This document shows, piece by piece, positions 6,743 to 15,492 of a stretch of 49,370 bases of DNA. How positions within the stretch are numbered: the stretch's first letter is position 1; the number at the start of each line of letters is the position of its first letter. A program made the position numbers and the translations under genes. The stretch comes from Clostridia bacterium (GTDB lineage: Bacteria; Bacillota; Clostridia; Oscillospirales; QAKW01): positions 1 to 49,370 of the forward strand of contig JAFUNM010000051.1 in the NCBI GenBank assembly GCA_017482195.1. The letters are read 5' to 3'. The notes under the pieces were generated by a model, which was not told the DNA's origin, ran no database searches, and saw only the letters and a program-made list of their open reading frames with translations.

Positions 6743-7722
6743 AAAAGAGTCACTTCATTTTCCCGGGTTCCCTTTTGCAGGTGATCCGCAATGTTGGAAA
6801 CGGTGGTGTCGGCAATGTTGTCCAGCGCCTCCTCGGTGAGGAAGGCTTGGTGGGAGGTTACAATGACATTGGGCATGGAGATCAGCCGAGCCAGGGTATC
6901 ATCGGCTACGATATGGCCTGAGAAATCTTCAAAGAAAAATTCCGATTCTTCTTCGTAGACATCCAGACATGCACCGCCGATCCGCCGCTCCTTGATGGCT
7001 TTTAGCAGAGCCTCTGCATCAATGAGTGCGCCCCGGGAGGTGTTGATAATCATGGCTTTGGCCTTCATTTTACGGATGGCATTGTCGTCGATCAAATGGT
7101 CGGTCTCCCGGGTCAAGGGGCAATGGAGAGAGATGATGTCGCTTTGGGAGAGCAGGGCATCAAGGTCGGTATAGGTGACTTCAGGCAGCTCTTTGGGGTA
7201 TTTATCGTATGCCAGCACCTTCATTCCAAAGCCCTTGCAGATATCGATAAAGCAGCAGCCGATCTTACCGGTGCCGATTACCCCCACCGTCTTGCCGTGG
7301 AGATCAAAGCCGGTGAAGTTATTGAGACTGAAATTAAAGTCCCGGGTACGGATATAGGCTTTATGGATCCGACGGATGGAGGTCAGCAGCATGGCAATGG
7401 CGTGTTCGGCTACTGCATAAGGGGAATAGGCGGGGACACGGAAAACCGGCAGTTTATCCTTGGTATAGCGGAGATCAACGTTATTATAGCCGGCACAGCG
7501 TAAGGCAATGAGCCGAACTCCCTCCTCCAGCAGCCGATCGATGACCGGGGCGTTAACGGTGTCGTTGACAAAGACACAAACCCCATCGCAACCTTTTGCC
7601 AAGGCGGCAGTGTCCTCGGTCAGCTTGGTTTCATAGAACTTAAAGGTGATGCCCCGTTCCCGGCCGTACCGCTCAAAGGACGGCTTATCGTAGGGCTTCG
7701 TATCAAAAAAAGCAATTTTCAT
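6739..7722 (-). CDS. D-lactate dehydrogenase (D-2-hydroxyacid dehydrogenase family)
   Basis: 327 aa. The NAD-binding motif VIGTGKIG (148-155) marks the Rossmann fold. Substrate and catalytic residues are present: Arg75 and the RCAGYNNVD segment, the NTSRGALID arginine region, and His291 in SHQAFLTEEAL. The TGFDLHGKTVGVIG arrangement and the RCAGYNNVDL segment are typical of fermentative D-LDH (LdhA) rather than phosphoglycerate dehydrogenase. It reduces pyruvate to D-lactate with NADH. An AGGAGG site precedes the ATG. It may be read from its own promoter or by read-through from the PpiC-like gene, since a terminator separates them. Confidence 0.87.
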   Translation of the reverse strand: MKIAFFDTKPYDKPSFERYGRERGITFKFYETKLTEDTAALAKGCDGVCVFVNDTVNAPVIDRLLEEGVRLIALRCAGYNNVDLRYTKDKLPVFRVPAYSPYAVAEHAIAMLLTSIRRIHKAYIRTRDFNFSLNNFTGFDLHGKTVGVIGTGKIGCCFIDICKGFGMKVLAYDKYPKELPEVTYTDLDALLSQSDIISLHCPLTRETDHLIDDNAIRKMKAKAMIINTSRGALIDAEALLKAIKERRIGGACLDVYEEESEFFFEDFSGHIVADDTLARLISMPNVIVTSHQAFLTEEALDNIADTTVSNIADHLQKGTRENEVTLF

Positions 7723-7772
7723 GGTCGATTCCTCCTGAGATTATTTTGAGGGAAAAGATTTCTTTTATACAA

Positions 7773-7800
7773 AAAGCCGCCGTCATCTGACGGCGGCTTT
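7773..7800 (-). terminator. Terminator of the PpiC-like lipoprotein gene
   Basis: A 13-bp perfect stem (7773-7785 with 7788-7800) just past the minus-strand stop, followed on that strand by five T. Confidence 0.8.
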
Positions 7801-7803
7801 AAA

Positions 7804-8832
7804 TTATTCTTCAACAAAATTTTCGGGGCGGAAGGATTGAATGACCTTATTATTGATCTTTACGGGATGGGTCTCCTTCCAGCTTTCCAGCAGTTCGTCG
7901 ATTTCATCGGAGCGTAAAGTCTCTAAGGTCTGCTGCTGTACCTCTTCTGTCCAGAACTGGTCAGAGGTGCCTTCATAGCGCTTGACCACCGCATAGGCGG
8001 ATTCCATTTCTACCAACCGTACCTCACCGATCTTCATATCCAGCGCCGCGGCAGTAAGGGCTTCATCATAACCGCTTTCTTCGCCGATGACAATGCCGTC
8101 GCCGTCAGTACCGGCTTCACCGTAAAGCTCGATCACCTCGTCAAAGAGATCCGTGTCGCTGGGACGGGTGGCGGTCTCCAGCGCCTCCTCGGCCTTTCGT
8201 TTAACAGAGGCGATCTCATCCTCAGTGAGGGCCTCTTCGGTTTCGGGATCGATGGTATAGATCAAAAGAGCCTTGACCTGAGCATAGTGGATATTATACC
8301 AATCCTTGAGATCCTGGGCAGTGGTTGGCTTGCGCGCACCGTTTTCTCCCAGGTAATAGTTGAGCACTGCGTCCTTTTTGGCATGGGCATAAAGCTCTGC
8401 CTCATATTCTTCGTAGGTATAGTTGCGCTCCTCCAGGATGGTATGGAAGGCCGACATCCCCCCGGCCGCCTCCACCGTCTCTTCCAGATCGGCCGCGATG
8501 GCTTTGGTGTCCTCCTCCGAGAGGGTCAGACCCAGCTCATCAAACCGGATCTCAAAAAGCTTTAGATTCGTCAGCTGGTCGCAGGTGGTATCCACCAGCA
8601 TCTGGGAGAGGGTGGTGTCCTCCTCTACCTCGGTTTCCCAAAGCTCTGCCGAATCCTCTTTGCCTAAAGCAGAGAGATAATTGCTGCGGGTCAGCAGGAT
8701 AGTGCGGGAATACTCCTGCTCGGTGATGATCTGATCACCCACCTTAATAGCATAGCTTTCTTTTTTGCCGCAGCCGGCCAACAGCAGCATTACGGCCAGC
8801 AGGACAGCGATCAAACGAATGGATTTTTTCAC
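7804..8832 (-). CDS. PrsA/SurA-like lipoprotein with parvulin (PpiC) domain
   Basis: 342 aa from GTG at 8832-8830, preceded by AAAGGAG at a good distance; an upstream in-frame start gives an unlikely charged extension before the signal. The lipobox is LLLAGC. The middle part has a SurA-type N-terminal helical region. The region beginning VKALLIYTIDPETEEAL and ending GEVRLVEMESAYAVVKRYE follows the parvulin pattern. It probably helps fold exported proteins at the outer face of the membrane. This fits a genome with many secreted multidomain proteins, but parvulin activity is inferred from homology only. Confidence 0.78.
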   Translation of the reverse strand: MKKSIRLIAVLLAVMLLLAGCGKKESYAIKVGDQIITEQEYSRTILLTRSNYLSALGKEDSAELWETEVEEDTTLSQMLVDTTCDQLTNLKLFEIRFDELGLTLSEEDTKAIAADLEETVEAAGGMSAFHTILEERNYTYEEYEAELYAHAKKDAVLNYYLGENGARKPTTAQDLKDWYNIHYAQVKALLIYTIDPETEEALTEDEIASVKRKAEEALETATRPSDTDLFDEVIELYGEAGTDGDGIVIGEESGYDEALTAAALDMKIGEVRLVEMESAYAVVKRYEGTSDQFWTEEVQQQTLETLRSDEIDELLESWKETHPVKINNKVIQSFRPENFVEE

Positions 8833-8911
8833 AGGATTACGCTCCTTTATTGTATTCTTTCTAAAGTATATCATCAAAAGGAACGCTTGTAAATTAAGAA
8901 TTTGTAAATAG

Positions 8912-8940
8912 TTGCTTTCGATTCAAGAGTATGCTAAAAT
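8912..8940 (+). promoter_or_regulatory. Promoter of rlmD with extended -10
   Basis: TTGCTT (8912-8917), 17-bp spacer, TAAAAT (8935-8940) preceded by TGC. The coding ATG begins only 8 nt after the -10 box, so the mRNA should have almost no leader. Confidence 0.6.
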
Positions 8941-8947
8941 ATTTTTT

Positions 8948-10303
8948 ATGAAAAAGAATGAAAAAGTAATCGTGACAATTGAAGATTATACCGACGAAGG
9001 CTTCGGCGTTGCCCGCCATGAGGGATATGTGCTGTTTATTCCCGGCACCGTTGCCGGGGAGGAAGCGGAGGTGCTGGTGGTCAAGGCGGGGAAAAGCTTT
9101 GGCTACGGGAAGGTCTTACATTTTTTTAAAACCGCTCCCTGTCGCTTGGAGCCGGAGTGTGCTCTGGCGGCCCGTTGCGGCGGCTGTGCCTTCTGGCATC
9201 TCACCTATGAGGAAGAGGCACGCTTAAAGGCCAAACGGGTGGGAGATCATCTCAAGCGCATCGGCGGTATTGAAACGGAGATCTCTCCTATTTTGGCTGC
9301 CGAAATGCAGACCGCCTATCGTAATAAGGCACAATTCCCTATCCGGCAGATAAAAGGGGAGCCCCGAGGGGGATTTTATGCGGCCGGCAGCCACGGGGTG
9401 GTGACCGGTGCGCCCTGTGCTATTCAGCCGACGCTTTTTAATGATCTTTTGGAATGGACGCTTTCCTTTATGAAGAAGAAAGGGATTCCCGCCTATGAGG
9501 AGCAGGAGTATACCGGCGTTGTCCGGCATCTTTATTTGAGGCAGGGGGAGGGCACTGATCAGGTTCTGGTATGTCTGGTGATCAATGGCAGGGATTTTGC
9601 CGAAAAGCAGGCCTATGCACGAGAGATCGCCGCTGCGTTTCCCCAGGTCAAGACCGTTTGTATCAATTATAACGACCGCAATACCAATGTGGTGCTGGGC
9701 AAAGTGACCGAAACGGTGCTGGGCGACGGATATATTGAGGATATTCTTTTGGGCAAGCGATACCGGATCGCCCCGAAAGCCTTTTATCAGGTCAACCACC
9801 GCCAGACAGAGGTGCTCTACCGTAAGGTAGCAGAGCTGGCGGAGCTGAAGGGAACCGAGCGCCTTTTGGATCTCTATTGCGGGATCGGCACCATCGGTCT
9901 CTCCATGGCAGAACAGATCAAAGAATTGGTTGGGGTAGAGATCGTGCCCGAAGCCATTGAAAACGCAAAGGAAAACGCCCGTTTAAACGGGATCGCCAAC
10001 GCGCAGTTTTTCTGTGCCGATGCCAAGGAGGCTGCCGCCCGTTTTGCCGAAGAGGGCAAGCAGTTTGATTGTATTATTGTGGATCCGCCACGCAAGGGCT
10101 GTGACGGCATTACTTTGAAGGCTATCCGTAAAATGGCCCCGGAGAAATTGGTCTATGTTTCCTGCAATTCGGCCACCCTGGCAAGGGATCTGAAGATCTT
10201 GACGGAGGATTTTGAAATTAAAAGTGTTACGCCGGTGGATTTATTTCCAAGGACGCATCATGTGGAGACCGTCGTGTGTCTTTCACTGAAAAAGGGAATG
10301 TGA
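8948..10303 (+). CDS. rlmD: 23S rRNA (uracil-C5)-methyltransferase, RlmD/RumA family
   Basis: 451 aa from ATG 8948. An N-terminal TRAM domain (EKVIVTIEDYTDEGFG onward) is followed by the Cys cluster that holds a [4Fe-4S] centre (PCRLEPEC and CGGCAFWHL). The SAM-binding motif is LDLYCGIGTIGL and the catalytic Cys lies in VYVSCNSATLARD. It methylates a uracil in 23S rRNA; in Gram-positives one enzyme may modify more than one position, so the exact site is not certain. An in-frame TTG at 8912 coincides with the -35 box and is rejected as the start. It is coupled to the transporter gene that starts 1 nt after its stop. Confidence 0.92.
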   Translation: MKKNEKVIVTIEDYTDEGFGVARHEGYVLFIPGTVAGEEAEVLVVKAGKSFGYGKVLHFFKTAPCRLEPECALAARCGGCAFWHLTYEEEARLKAKRVGDHLKRIGGIETEISPILAAEMQTAYRNKAQFPIRQIKGEPRGGFYAAGSHGVVTGAPCAIQPTLFNDLLEWTLSFMKKKGIPAYEEQEYTGVVRHLYLRQGEGTDQVLVCLVINGRDFAEKQAYAREIAAAFPQVKTVCINYNDRNTNVVLGKVTETVLGDGYIEDILLGKRYRIAPKAFYQVNHRQTEVLYRKVAELAELKGTERLLDLYCGIGTIGLSMAEQIKELVGVEIVPEAIENAKENARLNGIANAQFFCADAKEAAARFAEEGKQFDCIIVDPPRKGCDGITLKAIRKMAPEKLVYVSCNSATLARDLKILTEDFEIKSVTPVDLFPRTHHVETVVCLSLKKGM

Positions 10304-10304
10304 A

Positions 10305-11213
10305 ATGAAGAATAAAACCTTAGCAACCATATATGTACTGTTCGCCGCATCCTTTTGGGGAACGATGGGTCTGTTTGTCCGCTATTTTGATCGCCTTGGA
10401 CTCGGCTCCATGGATGTGGTGGCGCTCCGGGTACTGGTGGCGGCGATGGTGCTGCCGGCGGTGATCGGTTTCCTCAGGCCCGATGCTTTCCGGGTGAAAT
10501 GGAAGGATCTTTGGTGTTTTTTCGGCACCGGGGTCATTTCCATTGCCATGTTTAATTATTGCTATTTTCGCACCATCTCTGCTACCTCTATGGGGGTGGC
10601 GGCAGTACTGCTTTATTCGGCACCGGTAATCGTGGTGCTGCTTTCGGCGGTTCTGTTTAAGGAACGGATCACCTGGATGAAGGCGGCGGCCTGTGCGGTT
10701 GCTTTTTTAGGGTGTGTATTGGTCAGCGATCTGCAGGGCGGCTCCATTCCGCCGGTTGCTTTACTGACCGGCATTCTTTCTGCCGTCGGCTATGCGCTAT
10801 ATAGTATTTTCAGCCGCTGTGCCATGGATCGAGGCTATCATTCCTTTACCATTTTGGTGTATACCTTTTGGTTTTCTCTCTTGGGTGTGCTGCCCTTTTC
10901 CGATCTGCCGGGCACCGTTTCCAAGGTACAGGCGGCAGGCCCTTTGGGCTGGGGACTGGTACTGCTGATGGGTACGGTGACTGCCATTTTGCCCTATGCC
11001 TTTTACACGTTGGGTCTTTCGGGACTGGAGGCAGGAAAGGCCTCAGTGATGGCGTCTCTGGAGCCGGTAGTAGCCACTCTGCTGGGCGCGGTCGTATTTC
11101 AGGAGATCCCTTCATTCACGAGCTTTATCGGGATTCTTCTGGTATTGGCAGGAGTATTGCTTTTAAATTTGAAGGTAAAATATGGAAAAAAACACACTTC
11201 GATTACTGAGTAA
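10305..11213 (+). CDS. DMT/EamA-family transporter
   Basis: 302 aa with ten hydrophobic segments and the two-fold EamA repeat (SFWGTMGLFVRYF early, YTLGLSGLEAGKASVMASLEPVVA in the second half). The latter is the characteristic EamA segment with Glu and Pro in a helix. Substrate unknown; relatives export amino acids or metabolites. The start codon follows the rlmD stop by 1 nt, and its own 3' end overlaps the next gene by 32 bp, so translation of the three genes is probably coupled. Confidence 0.86.
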   Translation: MKNKTLATIYVLFAASFWGTMGLFVRYFDRLGLGSMDVVALRVLVAAMVLPAVIGFLRPDAFRVKWKDLWCFFGTGVISIAMFNYCYFRTISATSMGVAAVLLYSAPVIVVLLSAVLFKERITWMKAAACAVAFLGCVLVSDLQGGSIPPVALLTGILSAVGYALYSIFSRCAMDRGYHSFTILVYTFWFSLLGVLPFSDLPGTVSKVQAAGPLGWGLVLLMGTVTAILPYAFYTLGLSGLEAGKASVMASLEPVVATLLGAVVFQEIPSFTSFIGILLVLAGVLLLNLKVKYGKKHTSITE

Positions 11214-12213
11214 ATATAAAGGAGCCGTTATGGGCCTTGCCGCGCTGTGCATTGTGATCTTTCATGAATGGCAGCCGGTCGCCGGTGCGGTACCGGTGGT
11301 GGGCATTTTCGAGTCCTTCGGCAAGAAGATCGGCTTTTTCGGCGTGGATATCTTTTTTATGCTTTCGGGACTGGGACTGACCTATGCCATACGCAAGGGA
11401 GGTTTGCTGTCCTTTTATTGGAGGCGGATCAAGCGTTTGCTGATCCCGGTGCTGGCTGTGGGGCTGTTGCGTTTTTTCATGGAGGATTGGACGCTGACCC
11501 GCCTTTGGCAGGATCTTTCCGGCTACTCTTTTTATACGAAGGATATCTATGCGTTTCTCTGGTTTGTGCCGGCCATCTGCATCCTTTATCTGCTGTTTCC
11601 CTTCTACTATAAACTCTTTGAGCGGGCGGGAGATAAGATCGCCTTTACGACAGGGGCATTGGCGCTTTGGTTCTGGATCTCCCTTTTAGGTGTCATTCGG
11701 TACGATGCTTATGGTTTTACCAATCGCATTCCCATTTTTCTGATCGGGATTCTGATTGGCTGGATGACGCAGCATAAAACCGTCGTTTTCAAAAAGAGCA
11801 CCTGGGGTTGCTTGGGTTTCCTTTTGGTATTTGGCTTATATCTTTCCTATTTGGTGGGTGTCAAGGGCGCTTACCTGATCGTACCCGCCTCCAACTGCTT
11901 TCTCCCGCCCCTGCTGTTGGCTGTTTCGGTCTCTTTTCTTTTTGCAAAGCTTCTGGATCGGATCAGCGCAACGCGGATCGGAAAAGGGATCATCCGTTTC
12001 TTCTCCTTTTTCGGTCTGTTTTCATTGGAGTTTTATTGTCTGCAGGAATGGTTGGGCAGTCTGCTGATCCCGACCCTGCAGGGCAGAATGTCTGTGATCT
12101 GGGTGAACCTTTTGACCCTTTCGGCCATTACCGTTGCCAGCTTTGCTTTGTACCTGATCCAGAAATACTTCTGGCAAGCGGCAGAGTGGGGATTGAAAAA
12201 ATGCAGACGCTGA
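11182..12213 (+). CDS. Acyltransferase family 3 (OafA/YrhL-like) membrane protein
   Basis: 343 aa, polytopic. The first helix carries the conserved His28 in IVIFHEW, and GFFGVDIFFMLSGL follows, matching the acyltransferase-3 pattern. The remaining sequence is about ten membrane helices. Family members O-acylate polysaccharides, peptidoglycan or other surface sugars. The gene overlaps both neighbours (32 bp upstream, 13 bp downstream), so it sits within a tightly packed operon with rlmD, the DMT transporter and the radical SAM gene. Confidence 0.85.
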   Translation: MEKNTLRLLSKYKGAVMGLAALCIVIFHEWQPVAGAVPVVGIFESFGKKIGFFGVDIFFMLSGLGLTYAIRKGGLLSFYWRRIKRLLIPVLAVGLLRFFMEDWTLTRLWQDLSGYSFYTKDIYAFLWFVPAICILYLLFPFYYKLFERAGDKIAFTTGALALWFWISLLGVIRYDAYGFTNRIPIFLIGILIGWMTQHKTVVFKKSTWGCLGFLLVFGLYLSYLVGVKGAYLIVPASNCFLPPLLLAVSVSFLFAKLLDRISATRIGKGIIRFFSFFGLFSLEFYCLQEWLGSLLIPTLQGRMSVIWVNLLTLSAITVASFALYLIQKYFWQAAEWGLKKCRR

Positions 12214-13091
12214 CTTTAAGAAACTGTAATCTTTGCCCAAGACTTTGCGGAGCAGACCGCACTGAGAACACAGGGCTCTGCCGCTCCACCCATCAGATGA
12301 AGCTCGCCCGGGCGGCGCTGCATTTCTGGGAGGAACCGCCCATTTCCGGCGAGCGGGGCAGCGGAACCGTCTTTTTTTCCGGCTGCAATTTGGGTTGTGT
12401 CTACTGCCAAAATCGTCAGATCAGCCGTGACGGAGTGGGAAAGACCGTAACCCCCGAGGTGCTGAAAGAGATCTTTCTCCGTCTGGAACGGGAGGGGGCT
12501 CATAATATCAATTTAGTAACACCCACCCATTTTTCTCTGCCTATTGCCGAAACCGTAAGCCTTTATCGGAGCGCGGGCGGAAAGCTGCCGATCGTTTATA
12601 ATACCGGCGGCTATGAGCGGGAAGAGGTCATCGAATTTCTGAAAGAAACGGTGGATATTTATCTCACCGATCTCAAATATGCAGATGGGAATTCGGCGGC
12701 TCGCTACAGCAAGGCATCGGACTATCCGGAGGTGGCAAAAGCCGCTCTCAAAAAAATGGCGGAAACGGCCGGCGCGCTCTGCTTTGATGGGAGCGGGATG
12801 CTCAAAAAAGGCGTAGTGGTACGCCTTTTAGTGCTGCCCGGCATGGAGCATGAGGCGATGATGAACTTAAAATATCTCAAAGAGACCTTTGGAGATGGGA
12901 TCATCGTCAGCCTGATGAATCAATACACCCCGGTGGGGGAGGATCTGCCGCCGGAATTGCAGTATCCGCTAGAGCGGGCGACATATCAAACAGTAGTCAA
13001 CTATGCCCGCAGCTTAAACTTCAAGTATGCCTATATCCAAGAGGGGGAGACGGCGAAAGAGTGCTTTATTCCGCCTTTTGAACTTAAATAA
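12201..13091 (+). CDS. PflX-like radical SAM protein (COG1313)
   Basis: 296 aa from ATG 12201, inside the end of the acyltransferase gene; longer in-frame starts would run through that gene. The radical SAM cluster is CNLGCVYC (CX3CX2C). An N-terminal set of cysteines (CNLCPRLCGADR, GLC) is typical of PflX, a homologue of pyruvate formate-lyase activase. Its target is not known for the family. Coupled to its upstream neighbours; ended by the hairpin at 13090. Confidence 0.84.
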   Translation: MQTLTLRNCNLCPRLCGADRTENTGLCRSTHQMKLARAALHFWEEPPISGERGSGTVFFSGCNLGCVYCQNRQISRDGVGKTVTPEVLKEIFLRLEREGAHNINLVTPTHFSLPIAETVSLYRSAGGKLPIVYNTGGYEREEVIEFLKETVDIYLTDLKYADGNSAARYSKASDYPEVAKAALKKMAETAGALCFDGSGMLKKGVVVRLLVLPGMEHEAMMNLKYLKETFGDGIIVSLMNQYTPVGEDLPPELQYPLERATYQTVVNYARSLNFKYAYIQEGETAKECFIPPFELK

Positions 13092-13118
13092 AAAAGCACC
13101 CGCAAGGGGTGCTTTTTT
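13090..13118 (+). terminator. Terminator
   Basis: A 12-bp stem (13090-13101 with 13107-13118) ending in six T, directly at the stop codon. The minus strand ends tRNA-Leu here, so it can serve both directions. Confidence 0.85.
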
Positions 13119-13121
13119 ATT

Positions 13122-13210
13122 TGGTGCCGGTGACCGGGATCGAACCGGTACGGGTATCACTACCCACGGGATTTTAAGTCCCGGGCGTCTGCCAGTTCCG
13201 CCACACCGGC
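13122..13210 (-). tRNA. tRNA-Leu (TAA)
   Basis: An 89-nt class II tRNA on the minus strand with encoded CCA and a long variable arm. The anticodon loop CTTAAAA gives TAA. The T-arm GGTTCGATCCC and the acceptor GCCGGTG/CACCGGC are intact. Confidence 0.93.
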
Positions 13211-13246
13211 GGCACTTTGAAAGTTTAGCACAATCCGATGGATTTG

Positions 13247-14029
13247 TCAATTGATTTCCTTGATATTTATCAGTTCAAGAGAAATACAGCGTTTGTTTTT
13301 TTCGTCGATTTCTGCCAAAAGACCGTTGATCATGTAGGGCGCCTCCCCGTCGGTGATCTTCATACGGTTTTCGGGATCCAAAAAATTGTGAATACAAGGC
13401 TCAAGACCTTTGCCTAAAATGCTGTGTTGGGAGCCGCACATTCCAAGGTCGGTGAGATACCCGGTGCCTTTTGGTAAAATAACGGCATCGTTGGTCTGCA
13501 CATGGGTGTGGGTGCCGAAAACCAAGGCGGCCCGGCCGTCGGCATATCTTGCCAGCGCCTGTTTTTCGGAGGTGGCTTCGGCGTGAAAATCAATAATCGT
13601 AAGGTCTCTGGGCGTACTGTCAGCCAGCAGCCGATCCAATACCGTAAAGGGGTTTTCACAGTTGCTCATATAAAGAGTGCCCTGCAGGGAGATGACCCGC
13701 AGATCATAGGCCCCCATATCCAGGCGGCATTCTCCCCGCCCGAAGGGATCCCCCAGCCAGTTGGCGGGGCGCAGGAGACATTCGGTCTCTTCGTGAAGCC
13801 CTTTGGCCTCTTTGCGCTGGAAGGAATGGTTTCCGCCGGTGATAACGTCGGCACCCAAGGAGAAGAGCTCTTCCGCCGTTTGACGGTCGATCCCGTTGCC
13901 GATGGCACCGTTTTCACCGTTTATGATGATCGCATCGGGGTGATATTTTTGTTTGAGGCCCGCAAGACGCTTTTGCAGTGCGATCCGGCCGGCTTCGGAG
14001 ACGATATCTCCAATACAGAATAAACGCAT
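13247..14029 (-). CDS. ymdB: YmdB-family metallophosphoesterase
   Basis: 260 aa, the usual family length. The metal-binding motifs of the calcineurin-like YmdB group are in order: GDIV at the start, INGENG, GGNHSF, DFHAE and GTHTHVQTND. B. subtilis YmdB hydrolyses 2',3'-cyclic nucleotides and affects biofilm versus motility choice. The gene starts 3 bp after the fumC stop, so it is co-transcribed with it. Confidence in the family is high; any role in development here is inference. Confidence 0.92.
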   Translation of the reverse strand: MRLFCIGDIVSEAGRIALQKRLAGLKQKYHPDAIIINGENGAIGNGIDRQTAEELFSLGADVITGGNHSFQRKEAKGLHEETECLLRPANWLGDPFGRGECRLDMGAYDLRVISLQGTLYMSNCENPFTVLDRLLADSTPRDLTIIDFHAEATSEKQALARYADGRAALVFGTHTHVQTNDAVILPKGTGYLTDLGMCGSQHSILGKGLEPCIHNFLDPENRMKITDGEAPYMINGLLAEIDEKNKRCISLELINIKEIN

Positions 14030-14032
14030 TTT

Positions 14033-15391
14033 TTATACCATCTTTTCAGGATCTACCAAGGTGTCAAATTCTTCCTCGGTGAGTTTTCCGCTTTGAACCG
14101 CAGCTTCTTTAAGGGTGAGACCCTTTTTATGGGCGGTCTTAGCGATTTCGGCGGCTGCCTCATAGCCGATTTTTGGAGAAAGGCAGGTGACCAGCATCAG
14201 GGAGTGGGTGAGATGCTGCTGCATTCTTTGGGGGTTGGCCTTAAGGCCCTTTAGGCAATGATCGGTGAAGGAGGCGATGCAATCGGTCAAGAGCCGCGCC
14301 GATTGCAGGAAATTATAGGCGCAGACCGGCATGAAAACATTCAGTTGAAAGTTTCCCTGAGAGGCGGCGATGCCTACCGTCGTATCATTGCCCATTACCT
14401 GTACTGCCACCATGGTGACGGCCTCACATTGGGTGGGGTTGACCTTGCCCGGCATAATGGAACTGCCCGGCTCGTTTTCGGGAATAGTGATCTCTCCGAG
14501 TCCGCAGCGGGGGCCGCTTGCCAGCCAGCGGATGTCGTTGACGATCTTCATCAGGTTTGCCGCCAGCGCCTTCATGGCTCCATGGGCAAAGACGAAGGCA
14601 TCCTTGGAGGTCAGGGCATGGAATTTATTGGGATCGGGGGTGAAGTCCACACCGGTCTCGGCGCTGAGTTTTTGCGCTACTCGTTGGTCAAAGTCCTTGG
14701 GAGCATTCAATCCGGTACCTACCGCAGTGCCGCCGATGGCCAGTTGAGAGAGGGCGGGCAATGCCGCCTTCAGCATTTTTTTATTTTCAGTGAGCATGGC
14801 CCGCCAGCCGCTGATCTCCTGGGAGAAACGCAGGGGCGTAGCATCCTGCAGATGGGTCCGTCCGATCTTGATAATACCCTCGTTTTCCTTTTCCAAACGG
14901 ACAAGCTCGGTTTCCATCCGGGTAATCGCCGGCAGGAGCCGTGTCTTGATAGCAAGCGCAGCGGCGATGCTCATGGCAGAGGGGAAGGTATCGTTGGAGC
15001 TTTGGGACATATTCACATGGTCGTTGGGGTGTACCTTGCAGCCGGCTTCTTCAGCCAGGTGCGCCAGCACCTCATTCATATTCATATTGCTCTGGGTGCC
15101 GCTGCCGGTCTGCCAGACTACCAGGGGAAATTCCTCACGGTATACGCCGGCGATCACCATATCGCAGGCCGTTTCAATGGCAGTTGTTTGTTCCGGAGTT
15201 AGCTTGCCCAGCGCGCCGTTGACGGCGGCGCAGGCTTTTTTTAAGATCGCAAAGGCAGAAACGATCTCCTCGGGCATCCGCTCGGTGCCGATTTTAAAGT
15301 TTTCCAGACTGCGCTGGGTCTGAGCGCCCCATTTCCGGGATGCGTCCACCTTGATCTCGCCCATGGAGTCGTGTTCTATTCGATAATCCAT
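14033..15391 (-). CDS. fumC: Fumarate hydratase, class II
   Basis: 452 aa. Signature [11 protein letters not shown] of the fumarase/aspartase superfamily is present, along with [14 protein letters not shown] and the [10 protein letters not shown] segment that distinguish FumC from aspartase and argininosuccinate lyase. It interconverts fumarate and malate in the cytoplasm without an Fe-S cluster. It is the first gene of a two-gene unit with ymdB and has a divergent promoter shared with the DUF362 gene. Confidence 0.94.
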   Translation of the reverse strand: MDYRIEHDSMGEIKVDASRKWGAQTQRSLENFKIGTERMPEEIVSAFAILKKACAAVNGALGKLTPEQTTAIETACDMVIAGVYREEFPLVVWQTGSGTQSNMNMNEVLAHLAEEAGCKVHPNDHVNMSQSSNDTFPSAMSIAAALAIKTRLLPAITRMETELVRLEKENEGIIKIGRTHLQDATPLRFSQEISGWRAMLTENKKMLKAALPALSQLAIGGTAVGTGLNAPKDFDQRVAQKLSAETGVDFTPDPNKFHALTSKDAFVFAHGAMKALAANLMKIVNDIRWLASGPRCGLGEITIPENEPGSSIMPGKVNPTQCEAVTMVAVQVMGNDTTVGIAASQGNFQLNVFMPVCAYNFLQSARLLTDCIASFTDHCLKGLKANPQRMQQHLTHSLMLVTCLSPKIGYEAAAEIAKTAHKKGLTLKEAAVQSGKLTEEEFDTLVDPEKMV

Positions 15392-15416
15392 TTGAAAGCC
15401 TCCAATCTTTTTACTT

Positions 15417-15462
15417 ATTATATATCACGAATCTTGTTTTGCAAAGATTTTTATGATAAAAT
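15417..15462. promoter_or_regulatory. Divergent overlapping promoters (fumC / DUF362 gene)
   Basis: Plus strand: TTGTTT (15434-15439), 17-bp spacer, TAAAAT (15457-15462). Minus strand: TTGCAA (15444-15439), 16-bp spacer, TATAAT (15422-15417). The two -35 elements abut, so binding at one should affect the other. Confidence 0.6.
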
Positions 15463-15492
15463 ATTTTTATCCGAAGAAAAAGGAGAATGAGT

